A DNA stretch of 9,710 nt from Magnetococcales bacterium (GTDB lineage Bacteria; Pseudomonadota; Magnetococcia; Magnetococcales; Magnetaquicoccaceae). A model generated the notes under the pieces. That model was given only the letters and a program-made list of their open reading frames with translations. It did no database searches and was not told where the DNA came from. Location of the stretch: NCBI GenBank assembly GCA_015228895.1, contig JADGCR010000072.1:1-9710 (forward strand), given 5' to 3'. This document shows positions 1 to 5,622 of the stretch, one piece after another. Positions within the stretch are counted from its first letter, which is position 1. Every line of letters starts with the position of its first letter. Made by a program: the position numbers and the translations under genes.

Positions 1-169
1 GCGGATTGCGCAGCAATCCGCGCGGCGCGCCCACCAGCCGCCGCAAGCGGCTTGCCCGGTGAAAATGCCCGGAGCATTGCCAAACAGCGGCAATGCTCCG
101 GGCGAAGAGTGCGCGCTTGCGCTGTTTTCGCTGCGCGAAAACAGCTTGCTGTAAAAAGCGCGCCAAAGC

Positions 170-199
170 AAAAACCAAAATCCTGGGACTTTGTCCCAG
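170..199 (-). terminator. Candidate intrinsic terminator downstream of the prepilin peptidase
   Basis: On the minus strand, hairpin CTGGGAC-AAA-GTCCCAG (199-183) is followed by GATTTTGGTTTTTG. That gives a 7-bp stem with an interrupted T-rich tail. It lies about 100 bases after the peptidase stop codon, beyond two other hairpins. The T-run is broken by GG and the stem is part of the palindrome array, so the assignment is tentative. Confidence 0.4.
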
Positions 200-202
200 A
201 CC

Positions 203-234
203 CTACCGGGGAGCGTGACGCTCCCCGGACCCCT
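203..234 (+). repeat. 32-bp palindromic repeat, left copy
   Basis: This segment is identical to the reverse complement of 9674-9705, so the two copies lie in inverted orientation about 9.4 kb apart. It contains a 23-bp palindrome at 206-228 with 11-bp arms (CCGGGGAGCGT) and a single central base, followed by ACCCCT. It is probably a dispersed intergenic repeat unit. A role as a transcription terminator is less likely because no T-run follows it on either strand. Confidence 0.85.
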
Positions 235-295
235 CCAATGGTTGCCGCCTGCGGCGGCTTTTCGGCTTTCTGACGCCGATTTCAGAAATTCCGCA

Positions 296-1090
296 TCAGT
301 ACGACACGGAGAGCAAATGGCCAAAATACCAGGAATAGACCGCCGGACCGAGATAAAGATAACCCCAGGCGCCCAAACACAAATAAGGTCCGAAAGGAAT
401 GGGCAGCGTGCGGTCACGACCCGAAATCAGAATCCAGGTGATCCCAACCACGGCGCCAATGAGGGCAGAGAAAAAAATGACGAAAGGCAGCGCCTGCCAT
501 CCAAGCCAGGCCCCCAGCATGGCGGTGAGCTTCACATCCCCCAGACCGAGCCCATCCTTGCCGGTGATTTTCATGAACAACCAGCCGAACAGCCACAAAC
601 CGCCTCCCCCGGCTCCGGCGCCCCAAAGCGCACTCTCCAGAGAGGCCAGCGGCGGCGCGAACCAGGGCATCGCCGCCAAAATGAGACCGATGACCACACC
701 GGGCAAAGTGATCCGGTCCGGCAGGATGTAATGGAAAAAATCAATGACCGTCAAGGTCACCAGGGCATAACCCAAAACCAGAAGAGCAAAACCGGTGGGG
801 GTGAGTCCGAAATGCCACAAGGTGGACAAAGTCAGAATCCCGGTGGCCAACTCGACGATGGGATATACGGCGGAGATGGACTCCCGGCAATGACGGCAGC
901 GCCCTTTAAGCCATAACCAACTCAACAGGGGGATGTTGTCATGCCAGGCAATGGCCTGCTGACAGGAGGGACAGTGCGACCCCGGAAAGACGATGCTCTC
1001 CTCCAGGGGGAGACGATGGATGCAGACGTTGAGAAAACTGCCCCAGACCAGGCCGAGAATGAAAAGCAACGCCAAAAGATCCCAGGACAT
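296..1090 (-). CDS. pilD: Prepilin peptidase / N-methyltransferase (PilD/GspO family, A24)
   Basis: This is an integral inner-membrane aspartic protease that would cleave the leader peptides of type IV prepilins or type II secretion pseudopilins and N-methylate the new N-terminus. The 264-aa protein has the full family layout. The N-terminal GSFLNVCIHRLP motif (17-28) is followed by a zinc-binding tetracysteine domain, C40-P-S-C43 and C65-R-H-C68, typical of the bifunctional enzyme. Several hydrophobic membrane segments come next. The two catalytic aspartates are D117, in the DFFHYILPD stretch, and D185 in GLGD (the GxGD motif). The late IPFGPYL motif is also present. Length is usual for the family. 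The start ATG has a purine-rich GGGGAAAGAG upstream. No pilin or secretion gene is next to it here, so pilus versus secretion substrates cannot be decided. It lies 76 bp after phaC, separated by a strong hairpin. Confidence 0.95.
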   Translation of the reverse strand: MSWDLLALLFILGLVWGSFLNVCIHRLPLEESIVFPGSHCPSCQQAIAWHDNIPLLSWLWLKGRCRHCRESISAVYPIVELATGILTLSTLWHFGLTPTGFALLVLGYALVTLTVIDFFHYILPDRITLPGVVIGLILAAMPWFAPPLASLESALWGAGAGGGGLWLFGWLFMKITGKDGLGLGDVKLTAMLGAWLGWQALPFVIFFSALIGAVVGITWILISGRDRTLPIPFGPYLCLGAWGYLYLGPAVYSWYFGHLLSVSY

Positions 1091-1127
1091 GAACTCTTTC
1101 CCCGCGCGACGGCACGGCAGACCCGGA

Positions 1128-1158
1128 TCCGGTCCGGCGCATCAAACGCCGGACCGGA
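1128..1158. other. 12-bp perfect stem-loop between phaC and pilD
   Basis: Arms TCCGGTCCGGCG (1128-1139) and CGCCGGACCGGA (1147-1158) pair perfectly around the 7-base loop CATCAAA. The hairpin starts 8 bases after the phaC stop codon. No T-run follows on the minus strand, so it is not a canonical intrinsic terminator. A 3' mRNA-stabilising structure, an attenuating structure for read-through into pilD, or an intergenic repeat are all possible. Confidence 0.75.
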
Positions 1159-1166
1159 ACAAAGAA

Positions 1167-2228
1167 TCAGCCACGCTCCTTGAGCCAGTTGGCAATGGCG
1201 GGGGGAACCTCCACGGAACGACCGCTCACATAGAGGCCGATGTGTCCGCCGTTGAAGGGAAGCTCCTGGTAATCACTGCTGCCGACATACTGCTTCAAGG
1301 CCTTGGAGGCATTGGGCGGCACCAGGTGATCCTTGGTGGCGTAGACGTTGAGGACCGGCATGGTGACGTTGGCCAGATCCACCCGTTGATCGCCGATTTT
1401 CACCACCCCCTTGATCAGACCGTTGCGCTGAAAGAAATCCTTGAGGAACTGCCGGAACGCCTCGCCGGCCTGATCCGGAGAGTCGAAGATCCACTTCTCC
1501 ATGCGCAGGAAATTCTTCAGCTTCACCGGCTCGTCCAGGAGATCCACCATGTCCAGGTATTTCTGCCCGGTCAGACGGTAGGGATTCATGGAGAGGAAAG
1601 TGAGATTGAGCATATCACCCGGAATGTTGCCCAGGGTATCCACAAGCAGATCGATATCCACGTTCCTGGCCCACAGGCTGAGCAGGTTGTCCGGGGTGTG
1701 GAAATCCACCGGGGTGACCGTGGGCACCAGATTGCGCACCCGGTCCGGATGCAGGGCGCTGAAACAGAGGCTGAAAGTGCCGCCCTGGCAGATGCCCAGC
1801 AGGTTGATCCGGTAGATGTCGTGCCGGTCGCGGATGAAATCCACGCTGCGCTTGATGTATCCGTTGATGTAATCGTCCAGGGTCAGATAGCGGTCCGAAG
1901 CGTCGGGATAGCCCCAGTCGATGAGATAAACATCCATGCCGGCGTCCAACAGGCCCCGGATCATGGAACGATCCTCCTGGAGGTCGGCCATGTAGGGCCG
2001 GTTGACCAGGGCATAAACCACCAGGACGGGCACCCGGTGCGGGGTATCCACCCGGGGGGTGAAATGGTAGAGGGTCATCTTGTCCTCCCGGTAAACCGCC
2101 TCCTTGGCGGTCACGCCGGACTCGATGGTCCCCACTTCGGACAGAGTCTTGAAACCGGCGGCCAGCTTCTTGTTGAAACGGGCCAGCTCCTCCACCGCCT
2201 TTTCCGGATTGATGGCAATCGGAAACAT
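1167..2228 (-). CDS. phaC: Class III poly(3-hydroxyalkanoate) synthase subunit PhaC
   Basis: This is the catalytic subunit that polymerises (R)-3-hydroxyacyl-CoA on the surface of PHA granules, acting as a complex with PhaE. The 353-aa length matches class III PhaC (about 355 aa), not class I/II (about 560-600 aa). The alpha/beta-hydrolase fold carries the lipase-like box G145-I-C147-Q-G-G, with C147 as the acyl-carrying nucleophile. D300 in ATKDHLVPP and H329 in NGGHIGLYVSG complete the triad, close to C149/D302/H331 of the Allochromatium enzyme as I remember it. LIDWGYPD (103-110) is a family signature. The gene follows phaE with a 3-bp gap. Its AAAGGAG ribosome-binding site (2237-2243) lies inside the last codons of phaE, so the two subunits are probably translationally linked. 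Stop is TGA. Confidence 0.97.
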   Translation of the reverse strand: MFPIAINPEKAVEELARFNKKLAAGFKTLSEVGTIESGVTAKEAVYREDKMTLYHFTPRVDTPHRVPVLVVYALVNRPYMADLQEDRSMIRGLLDAGMDVYLIDWGYPDASDRYLTLDDYINGYIKRSVDFIRDRHDIYRINLLGICQGGTFSLCFSALHPDRVRNLVPTVTPVDFHTPDNLLSLWARNVDIDLLVDTLGNIPGDMLNLTFLSMNPYRLTGQKYLDMVDLLDEPVKLKNFLRMEKWIFDSPDQAGEAFRQFLKDFFQRNGLIKGVVKIGDQRVDLANVTMPVLNVYATKDHLVPPNASKALKQYVGSSDYQELPFNGGHIGLYVSGRSVEVPPAIANWLKERG

Positions 2229-2231
2229 GGA

Positions 2232-3494
2232 TTATTCTCCTTTCTGGACAGATCCACCGGCGGCGGGACGATTGCCCATGCGCACCGGTTTCTTGACGGC
2301 ACTCTTCTCCACCACGACCGCTTCCTCGGCGGGAACCTCCACCGGCGCGGCGTGCAGGGAGTCCTGGAAGCGCTTTTTCAGATCCGCCAGCTCATCGCGC
2401 AAACGGCGCACACCCAGCTTTTCCATGTCGTCCCGCAGCGCGTTGATCTCGGAACCGGCGTCATTGGTGCGCAATTCCTTGATTTCGTCCTCCAGGGATT
2501 GCACCCGGCGCTTCAACTGGGCGATCTGCCGATGGGCGCTGTCCAACTCGCGCCGGGTGGGCATGTGCATGGCCGAGAGGGTGTTGTCCACCGATTCCAC
2601 CATGTGGCCGCGCACCCGCATCAGGGCGTTCGTCATGCGAGCGTTGAGTTCATTGAACTCTCTGGTGGTCACCATGGCAGCGTTGGCCTCCTCGCTGCAA
2701 TCCACCCACAGGACATAAAGTTCCCGCAGGGTCTGCAAGGATTTGCCCTCGGCGGCCAATTCCAGCAGCTTCTTATGCAAAAGATCCAAGGCGCGATGGT
2801 TGGAAATCCGCGTGAGATTCTGGAACTCCTCCGCCGCCTTGCGATACTCCAGGCTCAGCCGCATCCCCTCCTGGAGCTTCTCCTGTCGCTCCCGGTTGAA
2901 ACCCAGACCGGGCATGGAAAGAATCCGGTTCATCTGCTCATCAAGGGATTGTCCCCCGGAGAGCATGGTACGCATGGCTTCGTTGGCAAAAGCCGGATTG
3001 GTGGTGAGAAAATCGTTCCAGGCCTTGAGGGGACGGTTCCACAGGGAGGAGAGATCCTCGCCGCCACCCATTCCACCCATTCCACCCATTCCAGCCATTC
3101 CAGCCATTCCAGCCAGAGCGCCCAGGGGATTGCTGGAATTGGAGAACATATCCTTGGCGGCCTGAATGGCGCGCTCCAGTTGTGCGGTCCAGTCCGAAGC
3201 GGGATTGGGCGCTTCCGAGGCGTTCTGAAAGCTCCGGAACACCTCCTTGCCCATGCGCAGAAAATTCTCCATGGCGGAAACCGCATGCTTGACCGCCATG
3301 CTCTCCGGCGCGACGGATCCGGACATCATGCCCGGCCAGCGGTTCATTCCGTCACGGAAGAAATTCAACGGCGTCTCGGCCTGGAAATTCTTGGACCAGG
3401 TGCTTTGCGTCACTTCCGACCAGTCTTCCCAAATTTTGCGTTGGAGGTCGCTCCACCCGGTCATCCACTCGGTGGAAAACGGATTGTTGTCCAT
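2232..3494 (-). CDS. phaE: Class III PHA synthase subunit PhaE
   Basis: This is the non-catalytic partner that binds and activates PhaC. The start chosen is the ATG at 3494 (MDNNPF), with AAGGAG six bases upstream; an in-frame TTG two codons earlier lies too close to that site. The 420-aa protein has a tryptophan-rich N-terminus (W10, W14, W22, W25, W33) and a low-complexity MAG/MGG tract at about 130-145. A helical central region follows. The conserved PhaE signature is MPTRRELDSAHRQIAQLKR (311-329), followed by predicted coiled coil to about 378. The Ala/Val-rich, charged tail (about 381-420) has no recognisable domain. Both the Gly/Met insert and the tail make it longer than the roughly 360-aa Allochromatium PhaE I know. 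phaC follows after 3 bp, and phaP lies 150 bp upstream across hairpins. Confidence 0.93.
   Translation of the reverse strand: MDNNPFSTEWMTGWSDLQRKIWEDWSEVTQSTWSKNFQAETPLNFFRDGMNRWPGMMSGSVAPESMAVKHAVSAMENFLRMGKEVFRSFQNASEAPNPASDWTAQLERAIQAAKDMFSNSSNPLGALAGMAGMAGMGGMGGMGGGEDLSSLWNRPLKAWNDFLTTNPAFANEAMRTMLSGGQSLDEQMNRILSMPGLGFNRERQEKLQEGMRLSLEYRKAAEEFQNLTRISNHRALDLLHKKLLELAAEGKSLQTLRELYVLWVDCSEEANAAMVTTREFNELNARMTNALMRVRGHMVESVDNTLSAMHMPTRRELDSAHRQIAQLKRRVQSLEDEIKELRTNDAGSEINALRDDMEKLGVRRLRDELADLKKRFQDSLHAAPVEVPAEEAVVVEKSAVKKPVRMGNRPAAGGSVQKGE
2237..2243 (-). promoter_or_regulatory. phaC ribosome-binding site inside the phaE 3' end
   Basis: AAAGGAG sits 8 bases before the phaC ATG. Most of it is made from the final phaE codons (AAA GGA GAA TAA, encoding Lys-Gly-Glu-stop). 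Ribosomes finishing phaE therefore terminate on top of the phaC initiation region. This arrangement suits near-stoichiometric synthesis of the two synthase subunits; the coupling itself is inferred. Confidence 0.8.
3064..3117 (-). repeat. Six-copy 9-bp tandem repeat inside phaE
   Basis: On the plus strand the units are CCACCCATT three times (3064-3090), CCAGCCATT twice (3091-3108) and a final diverged CCAGCCAGA (3109-3117). On the coding strand they encode repeating Met-Ala-Gly and Met-Gly-Gly triplets, around residues 128-144 of PhaE. Because the unit is 9 bp, gain or loss of copies would keep the reading frame and only lengthen or shorten a flexible linker. Confidence 0.9.
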
Positions 3495-3512
3495 GGGCAA
3501 CTCCTTGATGAA

Positions 3513-3605
3513 AGCCCGTTACGGGCTCGGTCTTGAATTGGACGGCGCGTCCCTGCGCCGTTGCATCGGGGCAGTTGTAGCCTACCTCCTCGCCAAACGG
3601 GGAGG
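3513..3605. other. Three stem-loops in the phaP-phaE spacer
   Basis: The 150-bp spacer (3495-3644) holds no gene. It contains AGCCCG-TTA-CGGGCT (3513-3527), ACGGCGC-GTCCCT-GCGCCGT (3542-3561) and CCTCCTC/GGGGAGG (3585-3591/3599-3605, one G-T wobble). None has a following T-run on the minus strand. They could be partial transcription barriers, RNA-processing sites or 3'-end stabilisers that keep phasin mRNA above synthase mRNA. No separate sigma70 promoter for phaE is obvious. Confidence 0.6.
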
Positions 3606-3644
3606 CCGCCCCTAAACCAGACGGGAATTTCGTAATGCGAATCC

Positions 3645-4004
3645 TTATTCCAGGCTGGCCTTGGCTTCTTCCACGAGCTTGGAGATGTTCTTCTCGATGA
3701 GATCCTTGAGCTCGTTTTGTCCCTGGGTCAGAACGTCCATGGTGCGCTTGGCGTTTTCCACCATCATCTTGCCGAGATTGGTGGCGATGTCGGCCTGAGT
3801 GGAAACCGCTTCCTGGACGGTCTTGGCCGAACTCAACTCCTTGAGCTGCTTGGCGCCCGCAGTGATGAACCCTTCCGCGGCTTCCAGTTGCTGCTTGGTC
3901 AATTCCTGCACGGTGCGGTCATTGATCTTTTGCAGATCGGAAATGGAATCCATCATTTTTTTGGTCAATTCCGTCATCCGCTCGGCAACTTTATTGTTGT
4001 CCAT
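3645..4004 (-). CDS. phaP: Phasin family protein (PHA granule-associated)
   Basis: This is a small amphipathic protein expected to coat PHA granules and limit their coalescence. The 119-aa protein has no cysteine, no tryptophan, no signal peptide and no membrane segment. It is almost wholly helical, with long stretches of alternating charged and hydrophobic residues, for example residues 5-46 and 70-119. Length and composition match the Phasin_2-type family. The ATG has AGAAAGGA (4013-4020) eight bases upstream. It is preceded by its own strong promoter and a probable PhaR operator, so it is likely induced when polymer titrates PhaR. Its position between phaR and phaE supports the assignment. 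Individual sequence motifs are weak, as is normal for phasins. Confidence 0.88.
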   Translation of the reverse strand: MDNNKVAERMTELTKKMMDSISDLQKINDRTVQELTKQQLEAAEGFITAGAKQLKELSSAKTVQEAVSTQADIATNLGKMMVENAKRTMDVLTQGQNELKDLIEKNISKLVEEAKASLE

Positions 4005-4055
4005 GGTCCGGGTCCTTTCTGATTGGGTTCATGTTGTCGTTGCAAAACGCCGCAA

Positions 4056-4070
4056 TGCAACAATGTTGCA
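4056..4070. promoter_or_regulatory. Probable PhaR operator over the phaP transcription start
   Basis: TGCAACA-A-TGTTGCA is a perfect palindrome with 7-bp arms and one central base. Further TGC/GCA triplets surround it: TGCAGC on one side, GCAATGC and TTGCAAAACG on the other. It spans about -2 to +13 relative to the predicted start, where a bound repressor would block initiation or early elongation. PhaR proteins of this family are known to bind TGC-rich sites upstream of phasin genes. That this exact palindrome is the site is inference. Confidence 0.72.
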
Positions 4071-4074
4071 GTGC

Positions 4075-4122
4075 AGCATAAGATGACTTTCCTGGCATGT
4101 CAAATCTTTTTTTTTAAAAAAA
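4075..4122 (-). promoter_or_regulatory. Strong sigma70-type promoter of phaP with UP-like A/T tract
   Basis: On the minus strand a perfect TTGACA -35 box (4103-4098) is followed by exactly 17 bases and TATGCT (4080-4075) as -10, matching TATAAT at four of six positions. Directly upstream is a run of seven T and nine A (4122-4107), placed where an UP element would contact the RNA polymerase alpha subunits. The predicted start is near 4068, giving a leader of about 64 nt before the phaP ATG. Confidence 0.78.
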
Positions 4123-4149
4123 TTCACAGCGGCCCCAACAGGACCGCTG
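4116..4149 (-). terminator. Intrinsic terminator of phaR
   Basis: On the minus strand CAGCGGTCC-TGTTG-GGGCCGCTG (4149-4127) forms a 9-bp stem with one G-U wobble and a 5-base loop. After the spacer TGAA comes a run of seven T (4122-4116). It begins 15 bases after the phaR stop codon. This separates phaABR transcription from phaP, which has its own promoter immediately downstream. Confidence 0.82.
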
Positions 4150-4164
4150 ACGAATAACCAACAG

Positions 4165-4629
4165 TTACTCTTCCGGTTTCTTTCCGGAGGGTTTGCCCCC
4201 CAGGGAAAGGGTGAAGAGGCTCTCCTGCATGGAGTGCCACAATTCCAGATTGCGCCGTCCCATCTCGGAGACCACTGTGATGGGATCCGGCCCGGTCTGG
4301 AAGCGGTTTTTCTGATCCATGAAGAGATCCATGCTGAGCTTCATCCATTCGCCGAGGGCGCCCTGCAAGGCGTCTCCGTAAAAACGGATGATCATTTGCA
4401 GGACATCGGCGTCGAAGACCGGGCGCCCCTTGTCCTCCTGCTCGCTGATGATCTGCAAAAGGATCAGGCGCGTCAAATCGGCTCCGGTGCGGTTGTCCAC
4501 CACCTGGAAGGGGATGCGGTTCTTGACCAGATCCTGCACCCCTTCCAGGGTGATGTAGGCCGATTGCTCGGTGTCGTAAAGGCGTCGATTGGCGTATTTC
4601 TTGATGATGCGAACCGGTGTCTCATCCAT
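4165..4629 (-). CDS. phaR: Polyhydroxyalkanoate synthesis repressor PhaR
   Basis: This is a DNA-binding regulator that also binds PHA polymer, so granule formation titrates it off phasin-gene operators. The 154-aa protein opens with the family hallmark RIIKKYANRRLYDTEQSAYI (7-26), part of the PHB/PHA accumulation regulator DNA-binding domain (about 6-66). A second PHB_acc-type helical region follows at about 70-110 (DADVLQMIIRFYGDALQG). The C-terminal part, with NLELWHSMQESLFTL, is typical for the shorter PhaR proteins. The ATG at 4629 has only a weak upstream purine stretch (GCGAGG), 34 bp after phaB, so it probably shares the phaAB transcript. It is closed by an intrinsic terminator. No similar TGC palindrome is seen upstream of phaA or phaR, so phaP looks like the main local target. 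Confidence 0.95.
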   Translation of the reverse strand: MDETPVRIIKKYANRRLYDTEQSAYITLEGVQDLVKNRIPFQVVDNRTGADLTRLILLQIISEQEDKGRPVFDADVLQMIIRFYGDALQGALGEWMKLSMDLFMDQKNRFQTGPDPITVVSEMGRRNLELWHSMQESLFTLSLGGKPSGKKPEE

Positions 4630-4663
4630 GGGGAAGCGCGCCTCGCAAACGCCTGGGCCAAGG

Positions 4664-5410
4664 TCAGTGGATAAACTGACCGCCGTTGATGTCGATGTTG
4701 GCCCCGGTGATGAAACCGGATTGCTCGGAGGCCAGGAAAGTCACCACACGGGCGATTTCGGAGGGTTCCGCCAGGCGACCCGCCGGAATTTGGGCGATGA
4801 TGGATTGCAAGACCTCCTCACGGATCTTCTTCACCATTTCGGTGGCCACATAGCCGGGGCTGATGGTGTTGACCGTCACCCCCTTGCGGATCCCTTCCTG
4901 GGCCACGGCCATGGTGAAGCCGTGCATGCCGGCCTTGGCGGCCGAATAGTTGGCCTGACCGAACTGTCCCTTGCGGCCATTGATGGAAGAGATGTTGACG
5001 ATGCGGCCATAACCCCGGTCCAGCATGCCGGGGAACACCTGACGGGTCATGTTGAAAACGCTGTCCAGATTGACGCCGATCACCTCGTTCCACTGCTGCG
5101 GGCTCATTTTCTTCATGACCGCGTCCCGGGTGATGCCCGCACAGTTGACCAGGACATCCACCGGACCGACCTCGCTTTCGATCTTCTCCACCGCCTGACG
5201 GCAGGATTCGAAGTCGGCGACATCGGCCTCGTAGACCTTGATGTCGAACCCTTCATCCTTCAGGTTCTGCTTCCACTGATCCAGATTGGGGCACTCGAAG
5301 ACCGGGGCGCAGGTGGCGACGACGCGATATCCTTCCCGGCTCAAGGTTCTGCAAATCTCGGTACCGATGCCGCCGGGACCGCCTGTCACCAAAGCCACTT
5401 TTCCACTCAT
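4664..5410 (-). CDS. phaB: Acetoacetyl-CoA reductase (NADPH-dependent)
   Basis: This enzyme reduces acetoacetyl-CoA to (R)-3-hydroxybutyryl-CoA, the second step of PHB synthesis, in the cytoplasm. The 248-aa protein is a classical short-chain dehydrogenase. It has the nucleotide-binding motif TGGPGGIGT (9-17), a VNCAG turn (88-92, a variant of the usual NNAG) and N114. The catalytic S142, Y155 and K159 lie in the NISSINGRKGQFGQANYSAAKAG region. The C-terminal SGFITGANIDINGG is very close to PhaB of Cupriavidus. The start is the ATG at 5410, with GAGAGGAG (5420-5427) nine bases upstream. A frame extends further upstream, but those codons fall in an intergenic repeat and hairpin and give a proline/glycine/serine-rich sequence unlike the family. 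phaR follows after 34 bp. Confidence 0.96.
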   Translation of the reverse strand: MSGKVALVTGGPGGIGTEICRTLSREGYRVVATCAPVFECPNLDQWKQNLKDEGFDIKVYEADVADFESCRQAVEKIESEVGPVDVLVNCAGITRDAVMKKMSPQQWNEVIGVNLDSVFNMTRQVFPGMLDRGYGRIVNISSINGRKGQFGQANYSAAKAGMHGFTMAVAQEGIRKGVTVNTISPGYVATEMVKKIREEVLQSIIAQIPAGRLAEPSEIARVVTFLASEQSGFITGANIDINGGQFIH

Positions 5411-5452
5411 GAATCCGTTCTCCTCTCGTCTGGTTGATGAACTTTTTCCAGG

Positions 5453-5470
5453 CGGGGGGCCAACCCCCCG
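5453..5470. other. G/C stem-loop upstream of phaB
   Basis: CGGGGGG-CCAA-CCCCCCG is a 7-bp perfect stem with a 4-base loop, located 43 bases before the phaB start on the minus strand. No T-run follows in either direction. It may be a processing or pausing structure in the phaA-phaB transcript. Confidence 0.6.
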
Positions 5471-5498
5471 TCCGTTGGACTCTCCCGGGAAATGCGTC

Positions 5499-5622
5499 AT
5501 GCCAATTTGCATTCATAGGAGTAACTGCGTTGGCTGCGTCGCTCCCTCCTCGCCGTACTGGCTGTACTGTCCCGTCGCCCGTTCCTTGCCGCCTTGTTCC
5601 TCCGTCAACTGCAAATTGGTAT
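5499..5622. repeat. ~120-bp element bounded by 10-bp inverted repeats, between phaA and phaB
   Basis: CCAATTTGCA (5502-5511) is matched by TGCAAATTGG (5610-5619) in inverted orientation, with partial matching just outside. The interior is C/T-rich and holds GTAC-TGGCT-GTAC (5555-5567) at its centre. The right end abuts the phaA stop codon (5624-5622). It has no coding potential that I would accept. The terminal inverted repeats, size and intergenic position suggest a MITE- or REP-like palindromic element. I associate this kind of GTAC-centred sequence with multicopy intergenic repeats in proteobacteria, but that is from memory and unchecked. Confidence 0.6.

Larger units (their letters stand above)
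1..258. repeat. Array of consecutive palindromes (gene-free left edge)
   Basis: No plausible gene is seen in the first 295 bases. Instead there is a run of inverted repeats, mostly with tiny loops. They are: 1-9/13-21 (GCGGATTGC, loop GCA); 36-41/47-52 (AGCCGC); 67-81/89-103 (15-bp perfect arms, loop AAACAGC); an outer pair 111-118/156-163 (GCGCGCTT) enclosing 121-131/135-145 (GCTGTTTTCGC, loop TGC); 183-189/193-199 (CTGGGAC, loop TTT); 206-216/218-228 (CCGGGGAGCGT, one central base); and 244-249/253-258 (GCCGCC, loop TGC). All arms listed are perfect matches seen directly. The pattern resembles REP/BIME-type intergenic repeat clusters, but membership in a named family is not established. Confidence 0.85.

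Noticed and set aside
1..258. CRISPR array or integron attC cluster
   Set aside because: The palindromes differ in sequence and spacing, so there are no regular direct repeats with spacers. No integrase, gene cassette or R-box pattern is visible.
191..916. 241-codon open frame on the plus strand
   Set aside because: It begins inside the palindrome array and runs antisense to the prepilin peptidase. The Gln/Pro/Gly-rich product has no recognisable domain.
993..3536. 847-codon open frame on the plus strand
   Set aside because: It is the antisense of pilD-start, phaC and phaE, rich in His/Gly/Gln as expected of a GC-rich shadow frame. It matches no family I know, while the minus strand encodes clear PhaC and PhaE.
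5453..5470. Intrinsic terminator between phaA and phaB
   Set aside because: The G/C stem has no T-run after it on the minus strand, and phaB has no clear promoter of its own downstream of it.
5411..5512. Upstream in-frame start for phaB
   Set aside because: It would add 34 residues from a repeat and GC-hairpin region. PhaB proteins start just before the nucleotide-binding fold, and the ATG at 5410 has GAGAGGAG at nine bases.
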